64,000 bases of DNA from Lysobacter sp. M2-1 (GCF_022662495.1 NZ_JAKPBU010000012.1:18364-82363), one strand, 5' to 3'. Numbered from the stretch's first letter, positions 40,750 through 52,313 are shown. Translations and numbers: made by a program. Notes: generated from the sequence alone by a model not told the origin.

Positions 40750-41053
40750 GCGCGACATCCTCGCCCGTCCGGGCACGCATAGGAGAGAGAAGAGAAAGGC
40801 CTGCGACGCCTTCGGTGCGGGAGGGGGAGATCGCCGCAGCCGGGGAGCTGCTGGCGTCGGCAGGCAAAAGCGCTGATGGAGGCGCGCGCATCGTGCAGTG
40901 GACACGCATGCGCGGTCGGCTGTGATCCGCCCATGTGCGGGGAGTTCCGATTCCGTTTCAGGCGCATGGGCGATCCGGGATTGACGTGGACAGCCTAGGA
41001 CGCGAAATTGGCTGTGCATAGCTCCGGTTTGATCCGCTTCGAAGGTGCCAATC
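40750..41053. other. Divergent regulatory region between the membrane-protein/P460 pair and the MocR gene
   Basis: The spacer should hold both promoters and the MocR operator. A TTGACG hexamer at 40981-40986 has only a weak -10 candidate (GAAATT) at 17 bp. No clear direct repeats of the kind bound by MocR proteins were found by eye. No gene or RNA element is evident. Confidence 0.4.
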
Positions 41054-42484
41054 ATGTTCCTCAGGCTGGACGACCAAGGGCCTCTGCATGGGCAGCTGAC
41101 CCGGGCGCTGAAGGCTGCGATCCTGGAAGGACGCCTGCGCACCGGTGAGCGACTTCCGTCCAGCCGCAGCCTGGCGGCCGAACTGCGGTTGTCGCGCAAT
41201 ACCGTCCTGGCCAGCTACGAGGAGCTGGAGGCCGAGGGCTTCCTGCTAGGAAAGACGGGATCGGGCAGCTACGTCGCCGCGGTCGAACCGCGGATCCCGC
41301 CGGCCCCGCTCGAAGCAGCGCCCGCCCGCCTTTCGGCGTTCGCGTTGCGCAGCCTGGAGGCGCACAGGGGGCGCATGCCGGGGGGCGAGCATCGCGGCCT
41401 GCGCTACAACCTGCAGTACGGCCTGCCGCTGGTGAATCCGGCGCTGACCAGTGCCTGGCGGCGCGAACTGGCGCGCGCCGCCGCCTACGCACCGATGGAC
41501 TATCCCAACGCGCAGGGGCTGCCGGCGCTGCGCGAGGCGGTCTGCGGCTATCTCATGCGCCGCCGCGGTCTGCAGGCCTCGCCGGACGACGTGCTGATCG
41601 TGTCCGGCACCCAGGAAGCCTTCGCCCTGAGCGCACAGGTCCTGCTCGATCCAGGCGAGCATGTCGCGATCGAGGATCCGCACTACCGGGCTGCCTCGCG
41701 CATCTTCCAGGCGCATGGCCTGCACGTCGACGGCGTTCCCGTGGACGAGGAAGGCCTGGTCTGCGACGCGCTGCCGCAGCAGCCGGTGGCGCGCATGGTC
41801 TGCGTGACGCCATCGCACCAGTTCCCGCTGGGAGTGGTGATGTCGCTGCCGCGGCGGCTCGCGCTGCTGCGTCATGCGCAGGTGCATGACGCCTGGATCC
41901 TGGAGGATGATTACGACGGCGAATTCCGCTATGGCGGCGCACCACTGGCCGCGCTGCGCTCGCTCGACGCGCACGACCGCACGCTCTATGTCGGCACGTT
42001 CTCCAAGACATTGTTTCCCTCGCTGCGCCTGGGCTACATGGTCCTGCCGCGGGCGCTGGTGCGCGCGTTCCGGACCGCGAAATGGCTGGCGGATGCCGGC
42101 TGTGCGGCGATCGAACAACTGGCGCTGGCGCACTTCATCGACAGCGGTGGTTTCGAGCGCCACCTGCGCCGGGCCGCGAAAACCCTGCGCGCGCGGCGCA
42201 CGGCCCTGGTGCAGGGCCTGCGCGAACATGGCGGCGAACACGTGGAAGTGCTCGACTCGCATGCCGGCATGCATCTGGTTGCGTGGTTGCGCGGCTTCGA
42301 CGCCACGGCCTGCGAGGCGCTGGTCGAGCGCGCGCGCGCCGTCGGCCTGGGCCTGTATCCGATCGCGCCGTACTACCTGCGCGCGCCCGAGCGGCAGGCA
42401 TTGCTGCTGGGCTATGGCGGACTTGGTGTGGGCGAGATCCGCGAAGCCACCCGATTGCTTGGCAGCTGTCTGGCAACGCGCTGA
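41054..42484 (+). CDS. MocR-family (GntR-aminotransferase fusion) transcriptional regulator
   Basis: The 476-residue product joins an N-terminal GntR winged helix (residues ~5-75; LPSSRSLAAELRLSRNTV) to a fold-type I aminotransferase-like domain (~110-470). The PLP lysine lies in VGTFSKTLFPSLRLGYM, with EDDYDGEFRYGG and YPNAQGLPALREAV typical of PdxR/GabR relatives. Such regulators sense PLP or amino-compound adducts. The ATG at 41054 is favoured by GAAGG eight bases upstream; a GTG at 41045 is possible. The divergent membrane-protein/P460 pair is its likeliest target. Confidence 0.92.
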   Translation: MFLRLDDQGPLHGQLTRALKAAILEGRLRTGERLPSSRSLAAELRLSRNTVLASYEELEAEGFLLGKTGSGSYVAAVEPRIPPAPLEAAPARLSAFALRSLEAHRGRMPGGEHRGLRYNLQYGLPLVNPALTSAWRRELARAAAYAPMDYPNAQGLPALREAVCGYLMRRRGLQASPDDVLIVSGTQEAFALSAQVLLDPGEHVAIEDPHYRAASRIFQAHGLHVDGVPVDEEGLVCDALPQQPVARMVCVTPSHQFPLGVVMSLPRRLALLRHAQVHDAWILEDDYDGEFRYGGAPLAALRSLDAHDRTLYVGTFSKTLFPSLRLGYMVLPRALVRAFRTAKWLADAGCAAIEQLALAHFIDSGGFERHLRRAAKTLRARRTALVQGLREHGGEHVEVLDSHAGMHLVAWLRGFDATACEALVERARAVGLGLYPIAPYYLRAPERQALLLGYGGLGVGEIREATRLLGSCLATR

Positions 42485-42494
42485 AGCGCGCGGT

Positions 42495-42923
42495 TCAGCG
42501 GCCCGTCCAGACGGCCACCGCCAGCGCCAATCCATACCAGGCGAGCTCAGTGCCCTGATTGGCCAGCGAGAACAGGGTCCAGGCATGCGACCAGCCCAGG
42601 CGCGGAATCGCATCCCAGGGCAGCAGGCCGACCATTTGCCCGATCTGCGCACCGGCGATCCACCAATTGGCCAGCCCGATCGCCAGGGCCGTGCCGGCCC
42701 CCGCCAGGAGCGCGCGCGTCGCACCGCGCGGCATGCGCCCCAGCCGCAGCAGCCAGGCGGCGTCCACGGCGGCGATCAACGCCATCCAGCCGCATTGCCG
42801 GTCCAGCGACAGCGCCAGCAGCGCCCAGGCGGCCGCCGCGCCGCCACTGCCGAGCAACAGTAGGCCTAGCGCGAAGGTGCGCGACAGGGAGTTGGACGGA
42901 GCTGGCATCGTGGTGGCGGACAT
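42495..42923 (-). CDS. Small integral membrane protein of unknown function
   Basis: The 142-residue product has about four TM helices: LSRTFALGLLLLGSGGAAAAW, MALIAAVDAAWLLRLG, LLAGAGTALAIGLANWWIAG and GTELAWYGLALAVAVW. I recognise no family motif. It is convergent with the MocR gene and divergent from sufT (133-bp spacer). Confidence 0.75.
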   Translation of the reverse strand: MSATTMPAPSNSLSRTFALGLLLLGSGGAAAAWALLALSLDRQCGWMALIAAVDAAWLLRLGRMPRGATRALLAGAGTALAIGLANWWIAGAQIGQMVGLLPWDAIPRLGWSHAWTLFSLANQGTELAWYGLALAVAVWTGR

Positions 42924-43055
42924 CGCAGGCCGCACAGGATACCGGTGCGTTCGCCAACGCGTCGCGCCCCGGTCTTTGCCCCGTCGCGGCGGGCGGGGTG
43001 CGCAGCCTACAATGCGCGGCCTTGCGCGCCGCGCCGACGGCTCCATCTTTCCTGC

Positions 43056-43613
43056 ATGTACTCCCGCACCAGCGAACCCGTCCGCTTCGACCGCGACTGC
43101 AGCGCCGTGATGGTGCCGCAGGGGGAAGTCGTGACCCTGCCCGCCGGCAGCATCGGTTACATCACCCAGGCTCTGGGCGGCAGCTATACGGTCTTCGTCG
43201 AAGGCAATCTGTTCCGCATCGCAGGTCGCGATGCGGACGCCATCGGCAAGGAGCCGCCGGCGGCAATCGAGTTGCCACAAGGTGCCAGTGACGAGGACGT
43301 GGAAACCCTGGTGTGGAAGCAGCTGCGCACCTGCTTCGATCCGGAAATCCCGATCAATGTGGTCGATCTCGGGCTGGTGTACGAAGCCGACGTCACCCCG
43401 CATCCGGAGCATTCCGGCCAGCGTCGGGTGGACGTGCGCATGACCCTGACCGCGCCGGGCTGCGGCATGGGAGACATCCTGGTCGACGATGTCCGCAGCA
43501 AGCTGGAAATGATCCCGACCGTGGCCGAAGCGGATGTCGAGCTGGTGTTCGATCCGCCCTGGAACCGCTCGATGATGTCCGAGGCCGCGCGCCTGGAAAC
43601 AGGAATGCTGTAA
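43056..43613 (+). CDS. sufT: Fe-S cluster assembly protein SufT (DUF59/MIP18 family)
   Basis: SufT-type proteins support maturation of Fe-S enzymes under high demand. The 185-residue product has an N-terminal beta region (residues ~10-70; VMVPQGEVVTLPAGSIGYIT) and a DUF59 domain with CFDPEIPINVVDLGLVYE, TLTAPGCGMGD (conserved Cys) and VFDPPWNRSMMSEAARL. No other suf gene is adjacent, so it is a stand-alone copy. A hairpin follows the stop. Confidence 0.92.
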   Translation: MYSRTSEPVRFDRDCSAVMVPQGEVVTLPAGSIGYITQALGGSYTVFVEGNLFRIAGRDADAIGKEPPAAIELPQGASDEDVETLVWKQLRTCFDPEIPINVVDLGLVYEADVTPHPEHSGQRRVDVRMTLTAPGCGMGDILVDDVRSKLEMIPTVAEADVELVFDPPWNRSMMSEAARLETGML

Positions 43614-43641
43614 CCGAGGAAGCGACACTCGGTTTCACTTG

Positions 43642-43663
43642 AAAACGGTTTCGGTTCCGTTTT
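43642..43663 (+). terminator. Probable terminator after sufT
   Basis: A stem AAAACGG / CCGTTTT with an eight-base loop ends in a T-run. The GC content of the stem is modest, so it may be weak. It lies ~30 bp after the sufT stop. Confidence 0.5.
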
Positions 43664-43875
43664 GTGACGCGGCTCACCAATCAGCCCGCTGTTTTGCGGC
43701 CCGGCAGCTTGCGTTCAGCTTCCATTGTCCTTTAGCGTCAGGTTGTGGACGTAGAGCGTCACCTGCGTCCGCGCTTCCCTGACCCGGACCAGGGCGGACG
43801 CCATCGGCGACTCCGACCTGTGGACGGGTTGTTGCCGCGACTCGCGGCTTACTCAATGTTCGGGGGTTATCAAGG

Positions 43876-46188
<2,313 letters not shown>

Positions 46189-46213
46189 GCCACTGCAAGG
46201 CGTGTGCGTCACC

Positions 46214-46239
46214 GACCCCGGCCAAGTGCCGGGGTCTTT
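46214..46239 (+). terminator. Rho-independent terminator after the S8 protease
   Basis: A perfect 9-bp stem GACCCCGGC / GCCGGGGTC with a five-base loop is followed by TTTG then TTTG. It lies 26 bp after the protease stop. Confidence 0.85.
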
Positions 46240-46331
46240 GTTTGCGGGAGACGGTACACGCCGGGCACCGTCGCGACCCGGTGCCGCGATGGTGCTAGCG
46301 TGTGCGTCCGGCCGGCCTGTGGGGGTATGCC

Positions 46332-47717
46332 ATGCGATGGAAGGACGCAATGTTCGCCACGCTCGCCCTGTTTGCGGCGGCATGCACCCCGGCCTCGCAG
46401 GATTCGGCGGATGTGCTCAGCACAGCCCTCCCGGAGGACGCCGATCTGACCGTCGGGGCGCCGGCCCCGGCCGCGAAATCGACCGGTCTCGTGCCTGGGC
46501 TCGCTGCGCATGAAACCACCGGCAAGGTGTATCTGGTCAGTTCGCGCGCGACTGCCAATGGACTTCGCGGCCAGGTCCGGGCCTTGGCTGCACGCCGCGA
46601 CGCGACTGGCGCCGAGCTGGTCGTCTCCGAGGCCGATGCGCGCCAGCTGCATGCGGTGACCAAATTCGTACATCGTCAGGAGCGGCGGTGCGGTGGTTAC
46701 TTTGCTTTCGACACGCGCGCCAAGGCGGAAGCGTTCATGCGCACCGAGCGCTCCGCGCAGGCGATCGCTGCGACCATGGCAACGTACACGCTCGACAACC
46801 AGCGCACGGTGGAGCGCTGGCTGCCCCAGGTCCAGGAAGCGCGGATCAAGGACACTATCCGCAGCCTGTCGGGCTTCCAGAACCGGTACTACGCCAGCGT
46901 CACCGGCCGTTCGTCGGCGCTCTGGATCCACGACCATTGGCGCGCCATCGCTGCCGGGCGTGGCGACGTGAGCATCGAGCTATTCACGGCGTGCGCGAGC
47001 TGCTCCACGCAGCCCTCGGTCATCCTCACAATCCAGGGCACCAGCCTGCGCGACGAAGTGGTGGTGCTGGGCGCGCACCTGGACTCGATCAATGCCAGCG
47101 CGGGCGGCAGTCTTTCCCAGCTCGCGCCGGGTGCCGACGACGATGCATCCGGCATCGCGGTCCTGACCGAGACCCTGCGCGTCGCCCTGGCGAGCGGATG
47201 GCGGCCACGGCGCACCGTCAAGTTCATGGGCTACGCCGCAGAGGAAGTGGGCCTGCGCGGCTCCAATGCCATCGCCCAGGCCTACCGCGCGAGCGGCGCG
47301 AACGTGGTCGCTGTGCTGCAGGTGGACATGACCAACTACAAGTCCGGGCCGGTGCGGGACATGCGGCTGATGACGGATTATTCCAACACCGCGCTGAAGA
47401 GCTTCTTCCTCCAGCTGTTCGACGCCTATCTGGCCCCGCGTGGGTATACGCACGGCACGATCACGTGCGGGTATGCCTGTTCGGATCATGCCTCGTGGAC
47501 CAATGCCGGCTATCCGGCGGCGATGATGTTCGAGGCCGGGGATCTCAACGGCTGGTATCCGTACATCCACACCACGTCCGACACGCTCGCCAGCATGGGC
47601 GACTCGGCGCAGCACAGCGTCAAGTTCGCGCAGTTCTCATTGGCATTCCTGGGCGAGACGGCCAAGTCCAGGGTGACGCGGACGGGCGGGCCGCAGCCGC
47701 CGCAGCGCGTGCGTTGA
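46332..47717 (+). CDS. Secreted M28 (M28E) dinuclear zinc aminopeptidase, lipoprotein
   Basis: The 461-residue product has a lipobox (LFAAACT), a propeptide-like N-terminal region (~25-190) and an M28 domain resembling Vibrio leucyl aminopeptidase. All five metal/catalytic positions are present: H249 (GAHLDS), D270 (PGADDDASG), E304/E305 (YAAEEVG), D332 (QVDMTNY) and H413 (YIHTTSDT). A CGYAC pair matches the Vibrio enzyme's disulfide. With the upstream protease it forms an extracellular peptide-degrading pair, each with its own transcription signals. Confidence 0.94.
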   Translation: MRWKDAMFATLALFAAACTPASQDSADVLSTALPEDADLTVGAPAPAAKSTGLVPGLAAHETTGKVYLVSSRATANGLRGQVRALAARRDATGAELVVSEADARQLHAVTKFVHRQERRCGGYFAFDTRAKAEAFMRTERSAQAIAATMATYTLDNQRTVERWLPQVQEARIKDTIRSLSGFQNRYYASVTGRSSALWIHDHWRAIAAGRGDVSIELFTACASCSTQPSVILTIQGTSLRDEVVVLGAHLDSINASAGGSLSQLAPGADDDASGIAVLTETLRVALASGWRPRRTVKFMGYAAEEVGLRGSNAIAQAYRASGANVVAVLQVDMTNYKSGPVRDMRLMTDYSNTALKSFFLQLFDAYLAPRGYTHGTITCGYACSDHASWTNAGYPAAMMFEAGDLNGWYPYIHTTSDTLASMGDSAQHSVKFAQFSLAFLGETAKSRVTRTGGPQPPQRVR

Positions 47718-47731
47718 GCGGACGCGGCGAG

Positions 47732-48220
47732 TCAGCCGGCCGCTTCGAACCGGTTCGCGGTTACGTTCTTGCGCACCTTGAGCGGGTCCCAGATGCGTCC
47801 GTTCATGGCGATGTACACGCCCGCCGGAAGCGATTGCACGGCGCCCACCGCGGTGCCGATGTTGAACTCCGCATCCGAACCGCGGAAACCCGCCGGATTG
47901 AGCGCGCCGGTGATGACGATGGTCTTGCCGGACACGCCTGCCAGCACCTTTGCGGTTTCGACCATGGTGTCGGTGCCGTGCGTGACCAGCACATGGCGGG
48001 CCGGTTGCGCGGCGATGGCGTCGCGCAGCAGCTCGCGATCGGCCTGGGTGATGTGCAACGAGTCCTTGCGGATGATCGGGATCACGCTGAAGCGGAAGGC
48101 GACGCCGAGTTCCTCCAGGATGCGGCCGATCTGCGGCTCGCCCACCTGGTAGTCCGACTTGTCGTCGAAATACACCTTGTCGATGGTGCCGCCAGTAGTG
48201 ACGACGAGGAGTTCTTCCAT
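47732..48220 (-). CDS. Short asparaginase-like protein (N-terminal domain only)
   Basis: The 162-residue product contains the type I/II asparaginase N-terminal domain: VVTTGGTIDK at the start (first catalytic Thr motif), LVTHGTDTMVETA (second motif) and ITGALNPAGFRGSDAEFN. The C-terminal domain of full ~330-residue enzymes is missing, with a clean stop. Short forms of this kind are known as separate genes, so this is probably not a broken gene. Activity on asparagine is uncertain. Confidence 0.88.
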   Translation of the reverse strand: MEELLVVTTGGTIDKVYFDDKSDYQVGEPQIGRILEELGVAFRFSVIPIIRKDSLHITQADRELLRDAIAAQPARHVLVTHGTDTMVETAKVLAGVSGKTIVITGALNPAGFRGSDAEFNIGTAVGAVQSLPAGVYIAMNGRIWDPLKVRKNVTANRFEAAG

Positions 48221-48281
48221 CTCGATCCGGCCCGTTGCGGGAAGTCGCGATTATAGGACGGCGCTGCGGACAGTCCGTGCC

Positions 48282-48614
48282 TCAGCGGCCGGCAAGCTTG
48301 CCGAAGCGCGCGCGCAGGGCGGCGAAATTGGCCGCGCCGATCGCCAGCAGCGATAGCGCGATCTCGGCCCAGGCGAAGCCGCGTTCTTCCGGCCGGCTCC
48401 AGCCCACCATCACGCCGTGCGAGAACCACGCCAGCGCCAGCACTCCGGCCCAGAACGCGGCCGCGCGCGGGCTGATCGCACCGAGCCCCACCAGCAGGAG
48501 CGCAGGCCCGGCAAAGACCGCGAAAGCGATCCAGTCGCCTGACCGGGCGAACCATGCCGCATACAGCGCCGCAAGGGCGAGCAGCGTGCATTGCAGCAGG
48601 ACACGCGTTTTCAT
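48282..48614 (-). CDS. DUF2069 membrane protein
   Basis: The 110-residue product has about four TM helices and matches DUF2069, small membrane proteins often next to wrbA in gammaproteobacteria. Its start overlaps the wrbA stop by four bases, so it is co-translated. No function is known. Confidence 0.85.
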   Translation of the reverse strand: MKTRVLLQCTLLALAALYAAWFARSGDWIAFAVFAGPALLLVGLGAISPRAAAFWAGVLALAWFSHGVMVGWSRPEERGFAWAEIALSLLAIGAANFAALRARFGKLAGR

Positions 48615-49204
48615 GCCGACAGTTTGAGCGCGATCGTCGCCAGCCGGCGGCCGAGCGCGCGCGCCAGCTGCGCTTCGTCGGCGCTCGGCTCCGGATCGTC
48701 CTGCATGCCGGAGACATGGCTGGCGCCGTAAGGCGTGCCGCCACTCCTCGTCGAACTCAACAGCGGCTCGGTATAAGGAATGCCGACCAGCACGCAGCCG
48801 TGGTGCAGCAGCGGCACCATCATCGACAGCAGTGTGGATTCCTGACCACCGTGCAGGGTGGCGGTGGAGGTGAACACCGCCGCAGCCTTGTCCACCAGGG
48901 TGCCGCTGGCCCATTCGCTGCCCAGCCCGTCGATGAAGTGTTTCAGCGGTGCGGCCATGTTGCCGAAACGGGTCGGGCTGCCGATCGCCAGCGCCGCGCA
49001 TTCGACCAGGTCGCTGGCCTGCACGTAGGGCGCGCCCGTCTCCGGCACCGGTGGCGCGGCCGGCTGCGTCACCGCGGTGACCGGCGGCACCGTGCGCAGC
49101 CGGGCGACGGCGCCTTCGACCTCGCCCACGCCACGCGCCACCTGGCGTGCAAGCGCGGCCACGGAGCCGCCGCGGCTGTAATACAGGATCAGGATCTCGG
49201 GCAT
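48611..49204 (-). CDS. wrbA: NAD(P)H:quinone oxidoreductase WrbA
   Basis: WrbA is a flavodoxin-like FMN enzyme reducing quinones by two electrons. The 197-residue product has the FMN-phosphate loop ILYYSRGGSVAALAR, the SPTRFGNMAAPLK motif and TSTATLHGGQESTL. Its neighbour DUF2069 follows with an ATGA overlap, a common pairing. Confidence 0.94.
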   Translation of the reverse strand: MPEILILYYSRGGSVAALARQVARGVGEVEGAVARLRTVPPVTAVTQPAAPPVPETGAPYVQASDLVECAALAIGSPTRFGNMAAPLKHFIDGLGSEWASGTLVDKAAAVFTSTATLHGGQESTLLSMMVPLLHHGCVLVGIPYTEPLLSSTRSGGTPYGASHVSGMQDDPEPSADEAQLARALGRRLATIALKLSA

Positions 49205-49312
49205 ATGTTCCTCCGTCCACTCAAGCTTAGCGTGTCGGGTTGGACGAGGAGCGCGCGCCGCGCGCGCATGTGTGCACGCGATACGGAACCGGCCTTGCTA
49301 TACCCTTGACCC

Positions 49313-50590
49313 ATGGAGCCGCTGGAATCCTGGAACCGCTGGAGCGACCGCATGCGCGACCGCGCGCGCGCCAGCACCTTTTTCCGTTTCCTGTGGCGGC
49401 GCTTCCTGGACGATCGTCTGTTCGAGGCGGCCGGTGCCTTGTCGTTCACCACCCTGTTCGCACTGGTGCCCTTGTCGATGGTGGTGTTCGGCGCGCTCTC
49501 GGCGTTCCCGGTGTTCGACAAGTGGAGCGGCCAGCTGAGCGAATACGTCTTCTCCAACTTCGTGCCGAACTCGGCCAGCGCCGTGCAAGGCTACCTGCGC
49601 GACCTCTCCAGCAATACGGGCAAACTCACGGCGGCGGGCGCGATCGCCCTCGTCGTATCGGTGCTGATCACGCTCACCAGCGTCGAGACCACGTTCAATC
49701 GCATCTGGCGGGTGCCCACGGCGCGGCCCAAATTCGGACGTTTCCTGGTCTATTGGACCGTGCTGACCCTGGGTGCGCTGGTCGCGGCCAGCAGTCTGGC
49801 GCTGTCGACCCAGTTCTTCGCCCTGGCGATCTTCGAGACCGCGCCCGGCCGGCTGCTCGAAGGGCTGATGCTGCGCCTGGCGCCAATGGCGATCGAGCTG
49901 CTGTGCTTCGCATTGATCTTCAAGGTGGTGCCGCACCGCACGGTGAAGTGGCGGCATGCGATCGCCGGCGGCGTGCTGTCGGTGGTGCTGTTCGAGCTGG
50001 TGAAGCAGGGCATGGGCTTCTATTTCGGACGCTTCGGCAACTACCAGGCCATCTACGGGCCGCTCGCGGTCGTGCCGATCATGATGCTGTGGATCTACAT
50101 GGGCTGGGTGTCGGTATTGCTGGGCGCTTCGTTCGCATCCTCGATGTCCGCGTTCCGCTACCAGCCGGCGGCGATGCGCCTGCCATTGGGTTACGAAATG
50201 TACGGACTGCTGCGCATGCTCGGTCGCTTCGCGCAGGCGCGGCAGCAGGGCAGGGGACTGCACAGCGACGAGATCCAGCTGCACGAACCCATGCTCACCG
50301 ACGCGCTGGTCCAGCAAATCCTCGGGCAGCTCGACGAGATCAACCTGGTCAGCCGCGCCGAAACCGGCGAATGGCTGCTGGCACGCGATCTGCACGATGT
50401 CACCCTGGCCGAGCTGTACGAAGCCTGCCGGCTGCGCATCCCCATCAGCGAAGCCCACCTGCCGTGTCGCGACGATTCGCTCGGCATCGCAGCGGCCGAT
50501 GCGCTCGACCACCTGCGTGTTCCGCTGCGCGACCTGCTCAAGCGGCGCGTGTCCACTTTGTTCGAATCCAATCCGCGGGAACACACATGA
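49313..50590 (+). CDS. YihY/virulence-factor-BrkB family membrane protein with C-terminal extension
   Basis: The 425-residue product has the six-TM YihY/BrkB domain (residues ~30-280; GALSFTTLFALVPLSM, LSTQFFALAIFET, YFGRFGNYQAIYGPLAVVPI). It adds a ~130-residue cytoplasmic C-terminal domain with helical, winged-helix-like texture (MLTDALVQQILGQLDEINLV). The old RNase BN label for the family is not supported. Its stop overlaps the downstream thioredoxin-like gene (ATGA). Confidence 0.92.
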   Translation: MEPLESWNRWSDRMRDRARASTFFRFLWRRFLDDRLFEAAGALSFTTLFALVPLSMVVFGALSAFPVFDKWSGQLSEYVFSNFVPNSASAVQGYLRDLSSNTGKLTAAGAIALVVSVLITLTSVETTFNRIWRVPTARPKFGRFLVYWTVLTLGALVAASSLALSTQFFALAIFETAPGRLLEGLMLRLAPMAIELLCFALIFKVVPHRTVKWRHAIAGGVLSVVLFELVKQGMGFYFGRFGNYQAIYGPLAVVPIMMLWIYMGWVSVLLGASFASSMSAFRYQPAAMRLPLGYEMYGLLRMLGRFAQARQQGRGLHSDEIQLHEPMLTDALVQQILGQLDEINLVSRAETGEWLLARDLHDVTLAELYEACRLRIPISEAHLPCRDDSLGIAAADALDHLRVPLRDLLKRRVSTLFESNPREHT

Positions 50591-51165
50591 AGCGCATCGC
50601 CATCCTCGCCTGCCTGGGCCTGCTCCTTGCCGCCTGCAAACCCGCCGCGGACCCGGCATCGCAGACGCCCGCAACGGCTGCGGAGCCGGGCTCGCCTGAA
50701 GCTTCGCAACCGAAATCCGGACAGGGTCCGACTGTGCCCGGGTCGAAAGTGCCAGCGCTGAGCATCGCCACGCTGGACGGCTCGACCTTCGACCTGGCCA
50801 GCCGCCGCGGCAAATGGGTAGTGGTGAACTTCTGGGCGACGTGGTGCTCGCCTTGCCTGAAGGAAATGCCCGAGCTGTCGGCGCTCGATGCCATGCGCGA
50901 ACACATCGAGGTGATCGGCCTTGCCTACGAGGACATCGAGCCGGCCGATCTGCGGGAATTCCTCAAGCAGCATCCGGTGGTCTATCCGATCGCGATCGTC
51001 GACGTCTACGAACCACCCAGGGATTTCGCCACGCCGCGCGGCCTGCCCATGACCTATCTGATCGGGCCCGACGGCACCATCGCCAAACAGTTCCTCGGCC
51101 CGGTCACGGCCAAGGATGTGGAAGCGGCCATCGCCGCGGCGGGCGGGCCGAAAACGGCCGCATGA
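50587..51165 (+). CDS. TlpA-like thioredoxin-fold lipoprotein
   Basis: The 192-residue product has a lipobox (LLLAAC), a Pro/Ser-rich linker and a TlpA/ResA-like domain with active site WATWCSPCLKEMPEL, plus the cis-Pro region RGLPMTYLIGPDG. It likely reduces periplasmic disulfides, for example in cytochrome c maturation or specific partners. It overlaps yihY upstream and acyP downstream, both by ATGA. Confidence 0.92.
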   Translation: MKRIAILACLGLLLAACKPAADPASQTPATAAEPGSPEASQPKSGQGPTVPGSKVPALSIATLDGSTFDLASRRGKWVVVNFWATWCSPCLKEMPELSALDAMREHIEVIGLAYEDIEPADLREFLKQHPVVYPIAIVDVYEPPRDFATPRGLPMTYLIGPDGTIAKQFLGPVTAKDVEAAIAAAGGPKTAA

Positions 51166-51428
51166 GCGCCGCGCGGTTCCTGGTCGGCGGCAGGGTGCAG
51201 GGCGTGTTTTTCCGCGCCAGCACGCGCGAGCAGGCGCTGCGCCTTGGCTTGCGCGGTCATGCCAGGAATCTCGACGACGGCGATGTCGAAGTGATCGCCG
51301 CCGGCGACGCCCAGGCGCTCGACCGGCTTGAAGCCTGGCTCCGGACCGGGCCACCGAAGGCGCACGTGACCCGGGTCGAACGCGACGTGTTCGACGGCGA
51401 TGTCTCGCACGGATTCGAGGTGCGCTGA
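51162..51428 (+). CDS. acyP: Acylphosphatase
   Basis: This 88-residue enzyme hydrolyses acyl phosphates. Its signature GGRVQGVFFRASTREQA includes the catalytic Arg, followed by the catalytic Asn in GHARNLDDGDVEV. It ends with the family-typical GFEVR. The start is fixed by an ATGA overlap with the tlpA-like gene. Confidence 0.95.
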   Translation: MSAARFLVGGRVQGVFFRASTREQALRLGLRGHARNLDDGDVEVIAAGDAQALDRLEAWLRTGPPKAHVTRVERDVFDGDVSHGFEVR

Positions 51429-51459
51429 GCGGAGGGCGAGCGGAGCCTGCTTCAAGCCC

Positions 51460-52236
51460 TTACGCTTTGAAGACCGGGATCGGTTCGATCACGCCGTAGC
51501 GTTCCCTCGCCGGTTTTCCGGCGAGCGGGGCGAACTCCAGATCAGGTTCGGACACCCTGGTATCCGGCAGCCGGTCGAGCAGGTCGCGGATCAGGGTCAG
51601 GCGTCCGCGTTTCTGGTCGTCGAAGTTCACCAGCGTCCACGGCGCGTGCGCGGTATGGGTGGCCTTGAGCATGGCTTCGCGCGCCCGGGTGTAGTCGCGG
51701 TACTTCTTGCGCGCTTCCAGGTCGACCGGCGAAAGCTTCCAGCGCTTGAGCGGGTCTTCGAGACGCTCGGCGAACCGCTCCTCCTGGCGCGCCTGATCGC
51801 AGCACAGCCAGTACTTGAACAGCAGCACGCCGTCGTCAACCAGCATCTTCTCGAACAGGGGCGCGTCCTGCAGGAACGCCTTGACCTGCGCGGGGGTGGC
51901 GAAGCCCATGACCTGCTCCACGCCGGCGCGGTTGTACCAGCTGCGGTCGAACAGGGCGATCTCGCCTGCCGCGGGCAGGTGCGCGGCATAGCGCTGGAAG
52001 TACCATTGCGATGCTTCCCTCTCGCTTGGTTTGGCCAGGGCGACGACCTTGCATTGGCGCGGATTGAGGTGCCGGCGGATCGCATCGATCGTGCCGCCCT
52101 TGCCGGCGGTGTCGCGGCCTTCGAACAGCACCACCAGGCGCCTTCCGCTGCGCTGCAGCCAGCGCGCCATCGCAACCAGCTCCTCCTGCATGGGCTCGAG
52201 CAGGGCCTCGTAATCCTTGCGCTTGAGTGCTTTCAT
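51460..52236 (-). CDS. ppk2: Polyphosphate kinase 2
   Basis: PPK2 transfers phosphate between polyphosphate and nucleotides. The 258-residue single-domain product has Walker A FEGRDTAGKGGTIDAI, the lid region LAKPSEREASQWYFQRY and Walker B-like FDRSWYNRAGVE, then YRDYTRAREAML. The single PPK2 domain of ~260 residues fits class I/III enzymes. It converges with acyP and has no ppk1 or ppx nearby. Confidence 0.93.
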   Translation of the reverse strand: MKALKRKDYEALLEPMQEELVAMARWLQRSGRRLVVLFEGRDTAGKGGTIDAIRRHLNPRQCKVVALAKPSEREASQWYFQRYAAHLPAAGEIALFDRSWYNRAGVEQVMGFATPAQVKAFLQDAPLFEKMLVDDGVLLFKYWLCCDQARQEERFAERLEDPLKRWKLSPVDLEARKKYRDYTRAREAMLKATHTAHAPWTLVNFDDQKRGRLTLIRDLLDRLPDTRVSEPDLEFAPLAGKPARERYGVIEPIPVFKA

Positions 52237-52313
52237 CGGCGTGGCGCGGATCTCAATGGGTCATCGGGCGTCGGGGAGAGGCGTGCCGCCTTCGCAGCGA
52301 TTCCCGCGAAGGT

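Noticed and set aside
40981..41009. Promoter TTGACG / GAAATT for the MocR gene
   Set aside because: The -10 candidate is poor and no operator-like repeats flank it; evidence is too weak for a feature.
47732..48220. Asparaginase pseudogene
   Set aside because: The frame is clean, has normal codon use and a proper stop, and no remnant of the C-terminal domain is found in neighbouring frames.
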